Shown here: piece by piece, positions 53,483 through 60,905 of the stretch
How positions within the stretch are numbered: the first letter of the stretch is position 1
How the letters are laid out: each line of letters begins with the position of its first letter
Notes under the pieces: model-generated
What the model was told of the DNA's origin: nothing
The model's input: only the letters and a program-made list of their open reading frames with translations
Database searches by the model: none
Origin: Parvibaculaceae bacterium Mf 1.05b.01
Lineage (GTDB): Bacteria > Pseudomonadota > Alphaproteobacteria > Parvibaculales > Parvibaculaceae
Direction of reading: 5' to 3'
DNA length: 64,000 nt
NCBI GenBank assembly: GCA_000509225.1
Contig: BAOK01000002.1
Coordinates: 252,496-316,495 of the forward strand
Made by a program: the position numbers and the translations under genes

Positions 53483-54145
53483 TTATTGGGCGCTCTGGCC
53501 AATGCGTGGTTCGGTTCCAGACGCTAACCTTTGAATGTTCGAACGGTGACGCACGATCACATAGAGGCACCCTGCACCAACAAGCAGCTGATAGGGCAGT
53601 GAATGCTCTAAGCCAAAGACGAGGGTGCCTGCAGTCAGTGCTGCGAGGATTGAACTGAGGGAAACAATTCGAGAAACGGCGAGCACCAGGCCAAAGACCG
53701 CTGCGGCGCTTAGTCCCACGGGCCAGGATATCGCAAGTAGGATACCTAGACCGGTTGCAGCAGATTTGCCGCCTGCAAACTTCAGCCAAATTGACCGACT
53801 ATGCCCCAGCAAAGCGGCCAAGCCTGCCAGACAAACTATCCAAGGCAGCCAAACTTCTGACGCCATCTCTGTGGAGGTTTCAGTTGAAGGTAAAGCGCCG
53901 CTCCACGCAAATAGCCAGCGAACAAAGATGATTGCCACCGCGCCTTTCAATAGATCTATCAGAAGTACAGCCAGCCCAGGCCACTTTCCCAGTACTCGCA
54001 AAGCGTTTGTCGCGCCCACGGATTTCGATCCATGCTCTCGGATATCAATGTTCTTGAGCAGCTTCCCGGCTAGAAAAGCTGTGGGAATGGATCCCAAAAG
54101 ATAGGCCACTAAAAGTCCAACGGTACTTACAATCCATAAACTCAT
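53483..54145 (-). CDS. plsY: Glycerol-3-phosphate acyltransferase PlsY
   Basis: A 220-residue inner-membrane enzyme with about five helices. Motif 1 is GSIPTAFLAGKLLKNIDIRE, motif 2 is HGSKSVGATNALRVLGK, and motif 3 is GHSRSIWLKFAGGKSAATGLG (the family consensus GHxFPVWLKFKGGKGVATG is less conserved here). It transfers the acyl chain from acyl-phosphate to glycerol-3-phosphate. The ATG at 54145 has AAGG nine bases upstream; an ATG at 54151 is in frame but crowds it. No plsX adjoins. Confidence 0.88.
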   Translation of the reverse strand: MSLWIVSTVGLLVAYLLGSIPTAFLAGKLLKNIDIREHGSKSVGATNALRVLGKWPGLAVLLIDLLKGAVAIIFVRWLFAWSGALPSTETSTEMASEVWLPWIVCLAGLAALLGHSRSIWLKFAGGKSAATGLGILLAISWPVGLSAAAVFGLVLAVSRIVSLSSILAALTAGTLVFGLEHSLPYQLLVGAGCLYVIVRHRSNIQRLASGTEPRIGQSAQ

Positions 54146-54208
54146 AAGCATCGCCTTGGTGTAGAGATTTCAGAATAGCGATCTGGTTTAAGGCAGACAC
54201 ACTACGTG

Positions 54209-54613
54209 TTAGGTGCTGGAAATAACAACAGAGCCGTCTGTGATTTCAATTGGGATCGCCACCAGGCTCTTTCCTGCACAGGGACCGCTCGTGCAAAATC
54301 CATCATCGAGATTGAATAAGGCGCCGTGTGTTGTGCAGAGGATCTGATCCTTGTTGCGGGTCAGAAACCTGTCGGTGAAGGTTTCGAGGGGGGTAAAGGC
54401 GTGAGGGCAGGCGTTCACATAGGCCAGACATTCTTTATCTGTCCGCACGACAAACATGTCGAAGCGCTCGCGCCCTTCGCCGAATGTAAAGCCTTTTGCG
54501 CCCGGGACCTCGATATCGTTCAACGCACAAAGGTGCGTGCCAGCGGGCGGTACTTTCGCCAGCCACTTTTCGCGGCGTTGTTCATCGCCAAAGCTCTTGG
54601 AAGGACTGTTCAC
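54209..54613 (-). CDS. Rieske [2Fe-2S] domain protein
   Basis: A 134-residue stand-alone Rieske protein. Cluster ligands are ACPHAFTPLE (C-P-H) and ILCTTHGALFNLDDGF (C-T-T-H), the ferredoxin-like arrangement. It could serve as an electron carrier for an oxygenase; the Rieske oxygenase at 6672 has no obvious partner of its own, but they are 47 kb apart. The following EVE gene ends 8 bp upstream. Confidence 0.85.
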   Translation of the reverse strand: MNSPSKSFGDEQRREKWLAKVPPAGTHLCALNDIEVPGAKGFTFGEGRERFDMFVVRTDKECLAYVNACPHAFTPLETFTDRFLTRNKDQILCTTHGALFNLDDGFCTSGPCAGKSLVAIPIEITDGSVVISST

Positions 54614-54621
54614 GGGGGTGG

Positions 54622-55059
54622 CTATTTTTTCGCCGTTGGAATTTTTTTAAGGCCGCCCATTTTGCAGACCCGCTTCCATTCCTCTGCCGTCACAGGTTGC
54701 ACGGACAGACGCGAATTATTGACGAGCACCATGTCTTTCAGGTCCGGTGTGTCTTTTACGTCCTGCAGGGTGACCGGGTTTGGCAATGCTTCCACGGCTT
54801 CAATGTCAACCATGCCAAAGCGTTCTTTGGGATCGGTATGATCGGGATAATGTTCCTTGATGACGCGTACGATACCAACGACAGATTTCTCGTCCACGGA
54901 GTGATAGAAGAAGCCCAGGTCGCCGATCTTCATGGCCTTCATATTATTATTGGCTTGATAGTTGCGCACACCATCCCAGTGCTCGCCTTTGGTGCCCCGG
55001 TTCACCTGGTCTTGCCAGCCCCAGGTGTTTGGTTCTGATTTGAAAAGCCAATAAGCCAT
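54622..55059 (-). CDS. EVE domain protein
   Basis: A 145-residue EVE/PUA-like protein. The opening AYWLFKSEPNTWGWQDQ, the internal GEHWDGVRNYQANNN and FFYHSVDEKSVVGIVRVIKEHYPDHTD are the family landmarks. The fold binds modified bases in nucleic acids. AGGAG precedes the start. It belongs to the EVE-YciI-gpsA run on the minus strand, common in alphaproteobacteria. Confidence 0.94.
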   Translation of the reverse strand: MAYWLFKSEPNTWGWQDQVNRGTKGEHWDGVRNYQANNNMKAMKIGDLGFFYHSVDEKSVVGIVRVIKEHYPDHTDPKERFGMVDIEAVEALPNPVTLQDVKDTPDLKDMVLVNNSRLSVQPVTAEEWKRVCKMGGLKKIPTAKK

Positions 55060-55074
55060 CCCACACTCCTGTCT

Positions 55075-55353
55075 CTATTCCTTAAGCAGCCATTTCCAGG
55101 CGCGCAGTTCGCGGGTGCCAAAGAGACCCGCTTTGACGTATGGGTCTTCGTCAGCAAGCTTTTGTGCTGTTGCTCGATCCGCAACGTCAATCACCAGCAT
55201 AGAACCTTCCAGCCGCTCCCCATCATCAGATGTGAAAGGTCCGCCGAGTTTCACCGCACCGGTGTCTGCCCAGTGTTTCAGGTGGTTGTCGCGGTTGGCC
55301 ATGCGCAGGTCGAGTGAATCTGGTTTATCAATGCCGACAATACAAAAGAGCAT
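55075..55353 (-). CDS. YciI family protein
   Basis: A 92-residue YciI-like protein with the ferredoxin-like fold. LFCIVGIDKPDSL and the C-terminal EDPYVKAGLFGTRELRAWKW are family landmarks; a His/Asp pair in the fold may act in catalysis. Function is not established. AGGGAAG precedes the start. It lies between EVE and gpsA, with gaps of 15 and 66 bp. Confidence 0.92.
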   Translation of the reverse strand: MLFCIVGIDKPDSLDLRMANRDNHLKHWADTGAVKLGGPFTSDDGERLEGSMLVIDVADRATAQKLADEDPYVKAGLFGTRELRAWKWLLKE

Positions 55354-55419
55354 GTGTTCTTCCCTGTGTTGGTTGTGCTTTTGCGCGAGCTTAAGAGGCG
55401 GCGCCGGTCTTGAACAGGC

Positions 55420-56418
55420 TCAAATCTCAGCCGTGAAGGGGCGGGCTAGAAGGGAGGCAATGGCCTCATCCACCGTTTTGGTTCCCGAGACGATATCTGC
55501 GACAGCGTCACAGATCGGCAGGTCCAGGTGGCGCTTCTCCCCCATCGCCTTTACTGCCGCTGCGGTATGCACGCCTTCAGCGACGGAGTTGCGGTCGCCC
55601 ATAATCTCTTTCAGTGTTTTGCCTTCGCCAAGAGCCATGCCGAGTGACATGTTGCGGCTCTGCCTGCTTGAACAGGTAAGAATGAGATCGCCCAGACCTG
55701 ACAGGCCTGACAGGGTTTCAGGTCGTGCGCCCAAACGTTTGCCCAGCCGGACCATTTCTGCAAACCCGCGGGCGGTCAGCGCAGCACGCGCACTTTCGCC
55801 GAGCTTTTTCCCGTCAACAATGCCGCAGGCAATGGCCAGCACATTTTTGATCGCCCCGCCAATCTGGGTGCCGATCACATCGGACGTCCAATAGGGCCGG
55901 AAGGTGGGCGAGCCAATGGCATCCACCAGTGCGATGGCGGCTTCTTCTTCTGCGCAGGCGAGGGTGACCGCAGTTGGCAGGCCTCGCGCAACATCTGCGG
56001 CAAAACTCGGCCCGGACAGAATTGCCGGCACGGCGTCTGGCAAGGTCTCTTTCAGAACCTCGCTCATGAGTTTCCCGGAGTTCTGCTCGATGCCTTTTGC
56101 GCAAACGGCAACGAGGGATCCCCTTTGCAGCACGTCGTGGAGCTTGCTTGTCACCGCGCGCAAATGTTGCGCCGGGGGTACAAGAAGAAAAGCGTCCGTG
56201 CCGATCAGGTCTGCCATATCGCTTGTGGCTTTGATGGTCGCATCGAGGGGAATGCCTGAGAGATAGGTCTTATTCTCGTGGGTCTCGTTGATCTCCTCAG
56301 CAACTTCCGCCTCATGCACCCAGAGCTGAACGTCGCGACCGGCGCGCGCCGCCGCGGTCGCCAGTGCTGTGCCCCAGGCGCCGCCGCCGACTATTGCGAG
56401 AGTTCTGATTGTCGTCAT
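55420..56418 (-). CDS. gpsA: NAD(P)-dependent glycerol-3-phosphate dehydrogenase
   Basis: A 332-residue enzyme that makes glycerol-3-phosphate for phospholipid synthesis. IVGGGAWGTALATAAARAG is the N-terminal Rossmann motif, and the catalytic lysine region is GGAIKNVLAIACGI at about 187-200. LSGLSGLGDLILTCSSRQSRN is the family C-terminal signature. It supplies the substrate of PlsY, encoded upstream at 53483. It is divergent from a TetR gene. Confidence 0.96.
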   Translation of the reverse strand: MTTIRTLAIVGGGAWGTALATAAARAGRDVQLWVHEAEVAEEINETHENKTYLSGIPLDATIKATSDMADLIGTDAFLLVPPAQHLRAVTSKLHDVLQRGSLVAVCAKGIEQNSGKLMSEVLKETLPDAVPAILSGPSFAADVARGLPTAVTLACAEEEAAIALVDAIGSPTFRPYWTSDVIGTQIGGAIKNVLAIACGIVDGKKLGESARAALTARGFAEMVRLGKRLGARPETLSGLSGLGDLILTCSSRQSRNMSLGMALGEGKTLKEIMGDRNSVAEGVHTAAAVKAMGEKRHLDLPICDAVADIVSGTKTVDEAIASLLARPFTAEI

Positions 56419-56479
56419 GGTGCCTCAGGTTCGGTCATTTTTGCTGCGTTTCGCTGTGTATCTCGCAAATGCGAAATAT

Positions 56480-56501
56480 TGAACGATCTGTTGATTGTTC
56501 A
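56480..56501. promoter_or_regulatory. Imperfect inverted repeat, candidate TetR operator
   Basis: TGAACGATC and GATTGTTCA pair at eight of nine positions across TGTT. The site lies 25 bp upstream of the TetR start (56527) and within the gpsA-tetR divergent region. Another symmetric sequence, TCGCA-AA-TGCGA (56463-56474), lies just upstream. Confidence 0.5.
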
Positions 56502-56526
56502 GGCCATCGCTCTACACTTACTTCCC

Positions 56527-57117
56527 ATGAGTGATGAGGTCTGCGAAAGAATCATAGAAGCTGCTGAAGAGCGTTTTACCCATTATGGCTATGGGAAGAC
56601 GACAATGGCAGAGCTTGCCCGGGACTGTGACATGTCATCGGGCAATCTCTACCGATTTTTTCCCAGCAAACTGGATATTGCTGAAGAAATCTGCCGCCGT
56701 GCCTCCATTCAAACGGCGGACGCGCTGACCGCTATTCTGGATAGTCCGGGCATGAGCGCCGCAGAACGGTTGAAGGAATTCCTGTTCCAGGACCTTCGTA
56801 CTACTTTTCACGCTTTGGAGAAGAACCACAGAATTGTGGAGATGGCGCAGCTGATTACCGCTGAAAGGCCTGAATTCCACAATGAAGGGCTGAAGCGGGA
56901 GCGGGACGTGTTGTCAGGCATACTCAGCATGGGCCGTGAGGCGGGCGAGTTTGAGGTTGCAGACCCTGATTTCACCGCTGAGATGATTCAGGCGGCAACC
57001 CTCAAATTCTCCTATCCGCAGCTTTTTTCCCGCCTCAGTCTCGAAAAACTTGAGCTGGAACTGGACGGGGTTTATCAGCTGATCGTGCGCGGATTGGCAC
57101 CGGCGAAGGTAGCCTGA
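56527..57117 (+). CDS. TetR family transcriptional regulator
   Basis: A 196-residue TetR protein. The helix-turn-helix spans about residues 20-60 (TTMAELARDCDMSSGNLYRFFPSKLDIAEEI). The start at 56527 (MSDEVCERII) has no clear Shine-Dalgarno site, and the frame extends 83 codons upstream over gpsA without TetR similarity. It is placed between gpsA and the small membrane-protein locus at 57381-57682, which it may regulate. It is not part of the usual gpsA-tsaD neighbourhood. Confidence 0.88.
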   Translation: MSDEVCERIIEAAEERFTHYGYGKTTMAELARDCDMSSGNLYRFFPSKLDIAEEICRRASIQTADALTAILDSPGMSAAERLKEFLFQDLRTTFHALEKNHRIVEMAQLITAERPEFHNEGLKRERDVLSGILSMGREAGEFEVADPDFTAEMIQAATLKFSYPQLFSRLSLEKLELELDGVYQLIVRGLAPAKVA

Positions 57118-57245
57118 GCACTCACGCTCTCGACTAAGTATCTGAATCACCTAAGTTTTTGCTGATTGCGAGTCGTCACCTGCTGCCGATTTCGCAGCGC
57201 GCATAGATTGTGGCGAAAGTGGCGAATTGTGACCATTCTGTGAAT

Positions 57246-57271
57246 AATGAATATTTTTGAAATCATTCATT
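57246..57271. promoter_or_regulatory. AATGAAT/ATTCATT inverted repeat upstream of the microprotein locus
   Basis: AATGAAT (57246-57252) and ATTCATT (57265-57271) are separated by 12 bases in an A/T-rich stretch. A weak promoter (TTGAAA at 57257-57262 and TTTAGG at 57280-57285) overlaps it, which fits repression of the microprotein genes. Upstream, at 57208-57226, GTGGCGAA is repeated in tandem. Confidence 0.4.
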
Positions 57272-57286
57272 GTTTTTCATTTAGGA

Positions 57287-57372
57287 CTCCTTACATGGTT
57301 GTCATCGACGCGCTCCTCCACTGCAGAAGGTGGGGGGCCGGAACCCTCAACCGGCCCAGAGCAAGGAGCGCG
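57287..57372 (+). ncRNA. Structured leader RNA with three-way junction hiding a ribosome binding site
   Basis: Seen pairings: P1 CGCGCTCC (57309-57316) with GGAGCGCG (57365-57372); P2 TCCAC (57317-57321) with GTGGG (57330-57334); P3 GGGCCGG (57335-57341) with CCGGCCC (57351-57357). There are no linker bases between P1, P2 and P3, and only AGAGCAA between P3 and P1. The P1 right arm contains the Shine-Dalgarno AAGGAG (57363-57368). An upstream CTCCTT (57287-57292) can pair with the same AAGGAG, which offers an alternative fold. The arrangement resembles a translational riboswitch or thermosensor. No known class is recognised. Confidence 0.55.
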
Positions 57373-57380
57373 AGACTTAA

Positions 57381-57527
57381 GTGAACTGGAACGAGCCCAT
57401 GAATGAAGCTGCACAAAGACAGACCCCCCTTCCTCCAGTATTGGGTCCTCTGGGCGTCAGCACCCTCGCACTGGCGCTCTATAGCGTTGGGCTCGTCATC
57501 CAGGTCGCTGGTCAATACTCCTTCTGA
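57381..57527 (+). CDS. Single-pass membrane microprotein 1
   Basis: A 48-residue frame from GTG 57381, or 42 residues from ATG 57399 (MNEAAQRQTP). One hydrophobic helix is clear: LGVSTLALALYSVGLVIQVA, ending QYSF. The Shine-Dalgarno AAGGAG is 12 bases from the GTG and lies in the P1 stem of the leader; GGA at 57388-57390 could serve the ATG. The frame lies outside the gpsA, TetR and tsaD genes and is followed by a second microprotein. I do not recognise a family. Codon use is not unlike that of the neighbours. Confidence 0.6.
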   Translation: MNWNEPMNEAAQRQTPLPPVLGPLGVSTLALALYSVGLVIQVAGQYSF

Positions 57528-57568
57528 TCCCTCACCTTAGTTCCCTCATTAAAGCAATAGGTGCTCCC

Positions 57569-57682
57569 ATGTTTGGCAACGGATTTTCAAACTTCCTCGA
57601 CCGTTTCAGCACAACAGCTGTGACAGTTGTTCTCACAGGTTACGGCGCTGTGCTGTTCGCGCAGGCAAGCAACCTTATCTAA
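57569..57682 (+). CDS. Single-pass membrane microprotein 2
   Basis: A 37-residue frame from ATG 57569 (MFGNGFSNFLDRF) with one hydrophobic segment, TTAVTVVLTGYGAVLFAQA. AGGTG lies six bases upstream. It follows microprotein 1 by 41 bp on the same strand and is followed by the palindromic repeat and a terminator, so the pair is probably one transcript. An amphipathic start before the helix is typical of small membrane-embedded regulators or subunits. Family unknown. Confidence 0.58.
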   Translation: MFGNGFSNFLDRFSTTAVTVVLTGYGAVLFAQASNLI

Positions 57683-57693
57683 CGATCCTTCGT

Positions 57694-57780
57694 CTAGAGC
57701 GCTTTCACAGCGCTCTAGCTTGTAGATTGGTCGCATTTCCGAACCGCGAAAGTAGTTACTTTCGCTGAAAATACTCCAGG
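57694..57780. repeat. Palindromic intergenic element, copy 2
   Basis: CTAGAGCGCT (57694-57703) and AGCGCTCTAG (57709-57718) form a perfect 10-bp stem over TTCAC. Then TCGCATTTCCG and a second hairpin GCGAAAGTA-GT-TACTTTCGC (57746-57765) lead to CTGAAAATACTCCAGG. Part order and anchor bases (CTCTAG, CGC-TTTCCG, CTG..A..CTC.A) match copy 1 at 14325-14425, while the hairpin sequences differ but keep pairing. Confidence 0.68.
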
Positions 57781-57844
57781 TTCCCTTTCCCCTCCCTAGG
57801 GGACCCGGACATTGCCCCAAGCGTCCCCCCGCTCAAGGCAACCT

Positions 57845-57879
57845 GAGACGCCGGACCCCCCTCCGGCGTCTCTTTTTTT
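57845..57879 (+). terminator. Strong intrinsic terminator
   Basis: GAGACGCCGG (57845-57854) and CCGGCGTCTC (57863-57872) form a perfect 10-bp stem over an 8-base loop, followed by seven T residues (57873-57879). It is oriented to end the plus-strand microprotein transcript, and lies 163 bp beyond the second stop. The minus-strand side lacks a T run. Confidence 0.85.
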
Positions 57880-57899
57880 GTGATGAGAGTGTGTTTGGC

Positions 57900-58958
57900 T
57901 TACCGCGTGGTCGACTTGTCGAGCGGCCAGCGGGCACGAGGTTCCAGATCCATGGGAGACGTATGGCCTGCCGCCAGATGTTCCAGGCCAGCCCAGGCGA
58001 TCATGGCGCCATTGTCGGTACAGAGGCTCACTGGTGGTACTTCCAGGGTGAAGCCATTTGTCTCGCAGGTTTCTGTCAGCCGAGCGCGGAGTGCCTGGTT
58101 GGCGGCGACGCCACCTGCGACCACGAGGCGTGGCTTTTCTCCCAGCTGATCTTTGGTCTTGGCCATGGCGCGGCTTACCCGATTGTCGAGCACGTCTGCG
58201 ACAGCGGCCTGGAATGATGCTGCTATGTCTGCACGGTCCTGATCACCCAACTCATCCCGTTCTGCCAGTGCCAGTACATGTTTGCGCACAGCGGTCTTCA
58301 GGCCGGAAAAGGAAAAGTCGCAGTCCTTTCGGTTGAGGAGCGGACGGGGCAGGTCAAAGCGGGTTGGATCACCGTCTCTGGCAATCATTTCAAGAGCGGG
58401 GCCACCGGGATAGGGGAGCCCCATCATCTTGGCGGTTTTGTCGTATGCCTCCCCCACTGCATCGTCGATGGTAGAGCCGAGACGGACATAGTCTCCAAGG
58501 TCCTTCACGTGCAGCAGCTGACAGTGCCCGCCGGAAACAAGCAACAGCAGATAGGGGAAGGGGGTCTCGTTGGTGAGCCTGGTTGTGAGCGCATGGCCTT
58601 CCAGGTGGTTCACGCCGATAAAGGGCAGTCTGTGCACCAGGGCAATGGCTTTGGCGGTCATCAGGCCGACAATCACCCCGCCAATGAGCCCCGGTCCCGC
58701 CGTTGCCGCCACGCCGTCCAGGTCGTTGAAAGTGAGATCTGCTGATTTGAGAGCCCGTTTCACCAGGCCATCCAGGTGGACCAGGTGAGAGCGTGCCGCG
58801 ATCTCCGGAACAACGCCCCCATAGGGCGCGTGGTCCTCAATCTGGCTTAGAACTTCGTTGGCAAGGAGCTCCGGGCCCGCTCCGTCAATCTGGCGCACGA
58901 TCGCCACGGCTGTCTCGTCGCAGCTGGTCTCAATACCCATAACAGTGAGCGAGGTCAC
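57900..58958 (-). CDS. tsaD: tRNA N6-adenosine threonylcarbamoyltransferase TsaD
   Basis: A 352-residue enzyme that, with TsaB and TsaE, forms t6A at position 37 of tRNAs. The ATP/metal site includes [13 protein letters not shown] near the N-terminus and the HLEGH motif at 118-122 (His ligands). The start is set at GTG 58958 ([10 protein letters not shown]), with ATG 58940 as an alternative; the frame extends upstream without similarity. It is divergent from hemC, as in many alphaproteobacteria. Confidence 0.95.
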   Translation of the reverse strand: MTSLTVMGIETSCDETAVAIVRQIDGAGPELLANEVLSQIEDHAPYGGVVPEIAARSHLVHLDGLVKRALKSADLTFNDLDGVAATAGPGLIGGVIVGLMTAKAIALVHRLPFIGVNHLEGHALTTRLTNETPFPYLLLLVSGGHCQLLHVKDLGDYVRLGSTIDDAVGEAYDKTAKMMGLPYPGGPALEMIARDGDPTRFDLPRPLLNRKDCDFSFSGLKTAVRKHVLALAERDELGDQDRADIAASFQAAVADVLDNRVSRAMAKTKDQLGEKPRLVVAGGVAANQALRARLTETCETNGFTLEVPPVSLCTDNGAMIAWAGLEHLAAGHTSPMDLEPRARWPLDKSTTR

Positions 58959-59097
58959 GATTTCAGTTTTCCGTTCCGTTCCAATCGGGTGCACGCCGTG
59001 CGGCCATTCGCCCTGCTGATCCAGCAATCAGGGCTCGCGCGCTGCACGAAACCCGGTATAAGAAGACCACGCACGCTTACCATCTGGTTCCATTTCC

Positions 59098-60021
59098 ATG
59101 CAACGACCCATTCGTATCGGCACCCGGGGATCTGACCTTGCCCTCGCGCAGGCGAACACCGTCGCCTCTCTGATCACCAAGGCGCATCACCTTGAAGAGG
59201 GGGCGCTTGAAATCGTCCCGATCAAGACCTCAGGGGATCTGCTTCAGGAGCAACGCCTGTCGGAAGTGGGTGGCAAAGGGCTCTTTACCAAAGAGATAGA
59301 AGAAGCACTCTACGATAAGCGTATCGATATGGCTGTTCATTCCATGAAGGATATGCCCACCGAATTGCCCCCTGGCCTCATCATTGATTGTGTCTTGGAG
59401 CGTGAAGACCCACGGGATGCCTTCATAAGCCCGGCGGCACGCTCGATTGAGACCCTGCCTCAGGGCGCGAAATTTGGCACTTCCTCGCTTCGCCGTGCGG
59501 CTCAGATTCTGGCTCAACGTCCAGACCTTGAAATCGTCCAGTTTCGCGGGAATGTCGGCACGCGCCTTAAAAAGCTGGAAGATGGTGTTGCCTCGGCAAC
59601 CCTTCTTGCAATGGCGGGCCTCAACCGGCTCGGCATGCCGGAGGTGGCAACCGACCCAGTTCCTGTTGAGAAGATGATCCCCGCTGTGGCCCAAGGCATT
59701 GTCGGGATTGAACGGCGGGTGGAGGATGAAGAGATTGCCCATATCCTGTCGCCGATCCATCATGTGGAGACAGCCATTGTGATGGCAGCCGAACGCACGT
59801 TCCTGGCCGCGTTAGATGGATCTTGCCGGACGCCGCTTGCGGCGCACGCGGTTTATGAAAAAGGCCGGATCCGGTTTCGCGGGCAAATTCTGACGCCAGA
59901 TGGTAAGATTGTTCACACGGCTGAGCGCGATGGCTCGCCTGCTTTATCGGCCGCCCTTGGCGCTGATGCTGCGAGCGAACTTAAGGCCAAAGGCGGTCCG
60001 GAATTCTTCGCAACCTGGTAA
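59098..60021 (+). CDS. hemC: Porphobilinogen deaminase HemC
   Basis: A 307-residue enzyme that joins four porphobilinogens into hydroxymethylbilane. IGTRGSDLALAQA starts the protein, and the dipyrromethane cofactor cysteine is C243 in DGSCRTPLAAHA. RIDMAVHSMKDMPTELP and SSLRRAAQIL are active-site segments. It is divergent from tsaD across a 139-bp gap and is followed by hemD after 18 bp. Confidence 0.97.
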   Translation: MQRPIRIGTRGSDLALAQANTVASLITKAHHLEEGALEIVPIKTSGDLLQEQRLSEVGGKGLFTKEIEEALYDKRIDMAVHSMKDMPTELPPGLIIDCVLEREDPRDAFISPAARSIETLPQGAKFGTSSLRRAAQILAQRPDLEIVQFRGNVGTRLKKLEDGVASATLLAMAGLNRLGMPEVATDPVPVEKMIPAVAQGIVGIERRVEDEEIAHILSPIHHVETAIVMAAERTFLAALDGSCRTPLAAHAVYEKGRIRFRGQILTPDGKIVHTAERDGSPALSAALGADAASELKAKGGPEFFATW

Positions 60022-60039
60022 CTCCGAGAGGTTGTTTTC

Positions 60040-60771
60040 ATGCATCTGCTGGTGACCCGCCCCCGACAGGATGCTGAAGCTCTGGCGCAGGTGCTTCAAG
60101 CCCGTGGCCATGGCGTCACCGTAGATCCTCTTATGTCGATTGAATTCCACCCGGAGACACCGCTTACGCGAACCGGCGTTCAAGCGCTGCTGATCACAAG
60201 CGCGAATGGTCTTCGGGCGATGAGGACCCGCACTGACTTCTCTGAATGGCTCAAACTCCCCCTCGTGGCGGTGGGGCCGACGACGGCGGCCCTGGCCCGG
60301 GACGCTGGTTTTCCAAGTGTTTTTGAGGCCGAAGGCGATGTGGTGTCGCTCGTTCAGCTGGTTCGACAGAAGCTGGAACCAGACGGCGGGCCTCTCTTGC
60401 ACCTTGCGGGTACCATAGTTGCGGGAGATCTAAAGGGTGCGTTGGAGGCGGATGGTTTCTGGATCGAGCGCGCGGTTCTTTATGAAGCGAAAACTGCGGC
60501 GAGCCTTTCAGAGAAAACCATTGAGGGTCTGCATTCGGGCGCCATTGACGGGGTGCTTCTCTATTCAAAACGGTCTGCGGAGACATTTGTCGATCTATGC
60601 CGGTTGGCAGGCCTTGCAGATCATTTGTCCGGATTGAACGCCTATTGTCTCTCGGCGAATGCCGCGCTGCCATTGCAAGATATCGGGTTGCAGGGGATCC
60701 ATGTGGCGTCCGCGCCAAATGAAGCAGATCTGCTGTCCTTGCTTGGCCCGGCATCGGGGCCTGAGAAATAG
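60040..60771 (+). CDS. hemD: Uroporphyrinogen-III synthase HemD
   Basis: A 243-residue enzyme closing the tetrapyrrole ring. The family is poorly conserved; seen features are LLVTRPRQDAEALAQVLQARG at the N-terminus, ALLITSANGLRAM, LVAVGPTTAALARDAG and GVLLYSKRSAETF. Location after hemC is decisive. The next gene is 134 bp away, with a possible weak terminator in between. Confidence 0.92.
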   Translation: MHLLVTRPRQDAEALAQVLQARGHGVTVDPLMSIEFHPETPLTRTGVQALLITSANGLRAMRTRTDFSEWLKLPLVAVGPTTAALARDAGFPSVFEAEGDVVSLVQLVRQKLEPDGGPLLHLAGTIVAGDLKGALEADGFWIERAVLYEAKTAASLSEKTIEGLHSGAIDGVLLYSKRSAETFVDLCRLAGLADHLSGLNAYCLSANAALPLQDIGLQGIHVASAPNEADLLSLLGPASGPEK

Positions 60772-60780
60772 GCAAAAACT

Positions 60781-60802
60781 AGGGAGTGAGTTTCGCTCTC
60801 CC
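60781..60802 (+). terminator. Weak hairpin after hemD
   Basis: AGGGAG and CTCCCT can pair over a 10-base loop just after the hemD stop, with TTCTTGATTT following. The stem is short and the T tract broken, so read-through to mic60 remains likely. Confidence 0.35.
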
Positions 60803-60905
60803 TTCTTGATTTCGCGTATACTCGCCTGATCTATCGGGGGGTATAAAGAGGGATAGTTTGTTCTCTGGGGCTCTCGCGCCTGTGATGCAATAAGGTAGTT
60901 GGGTA

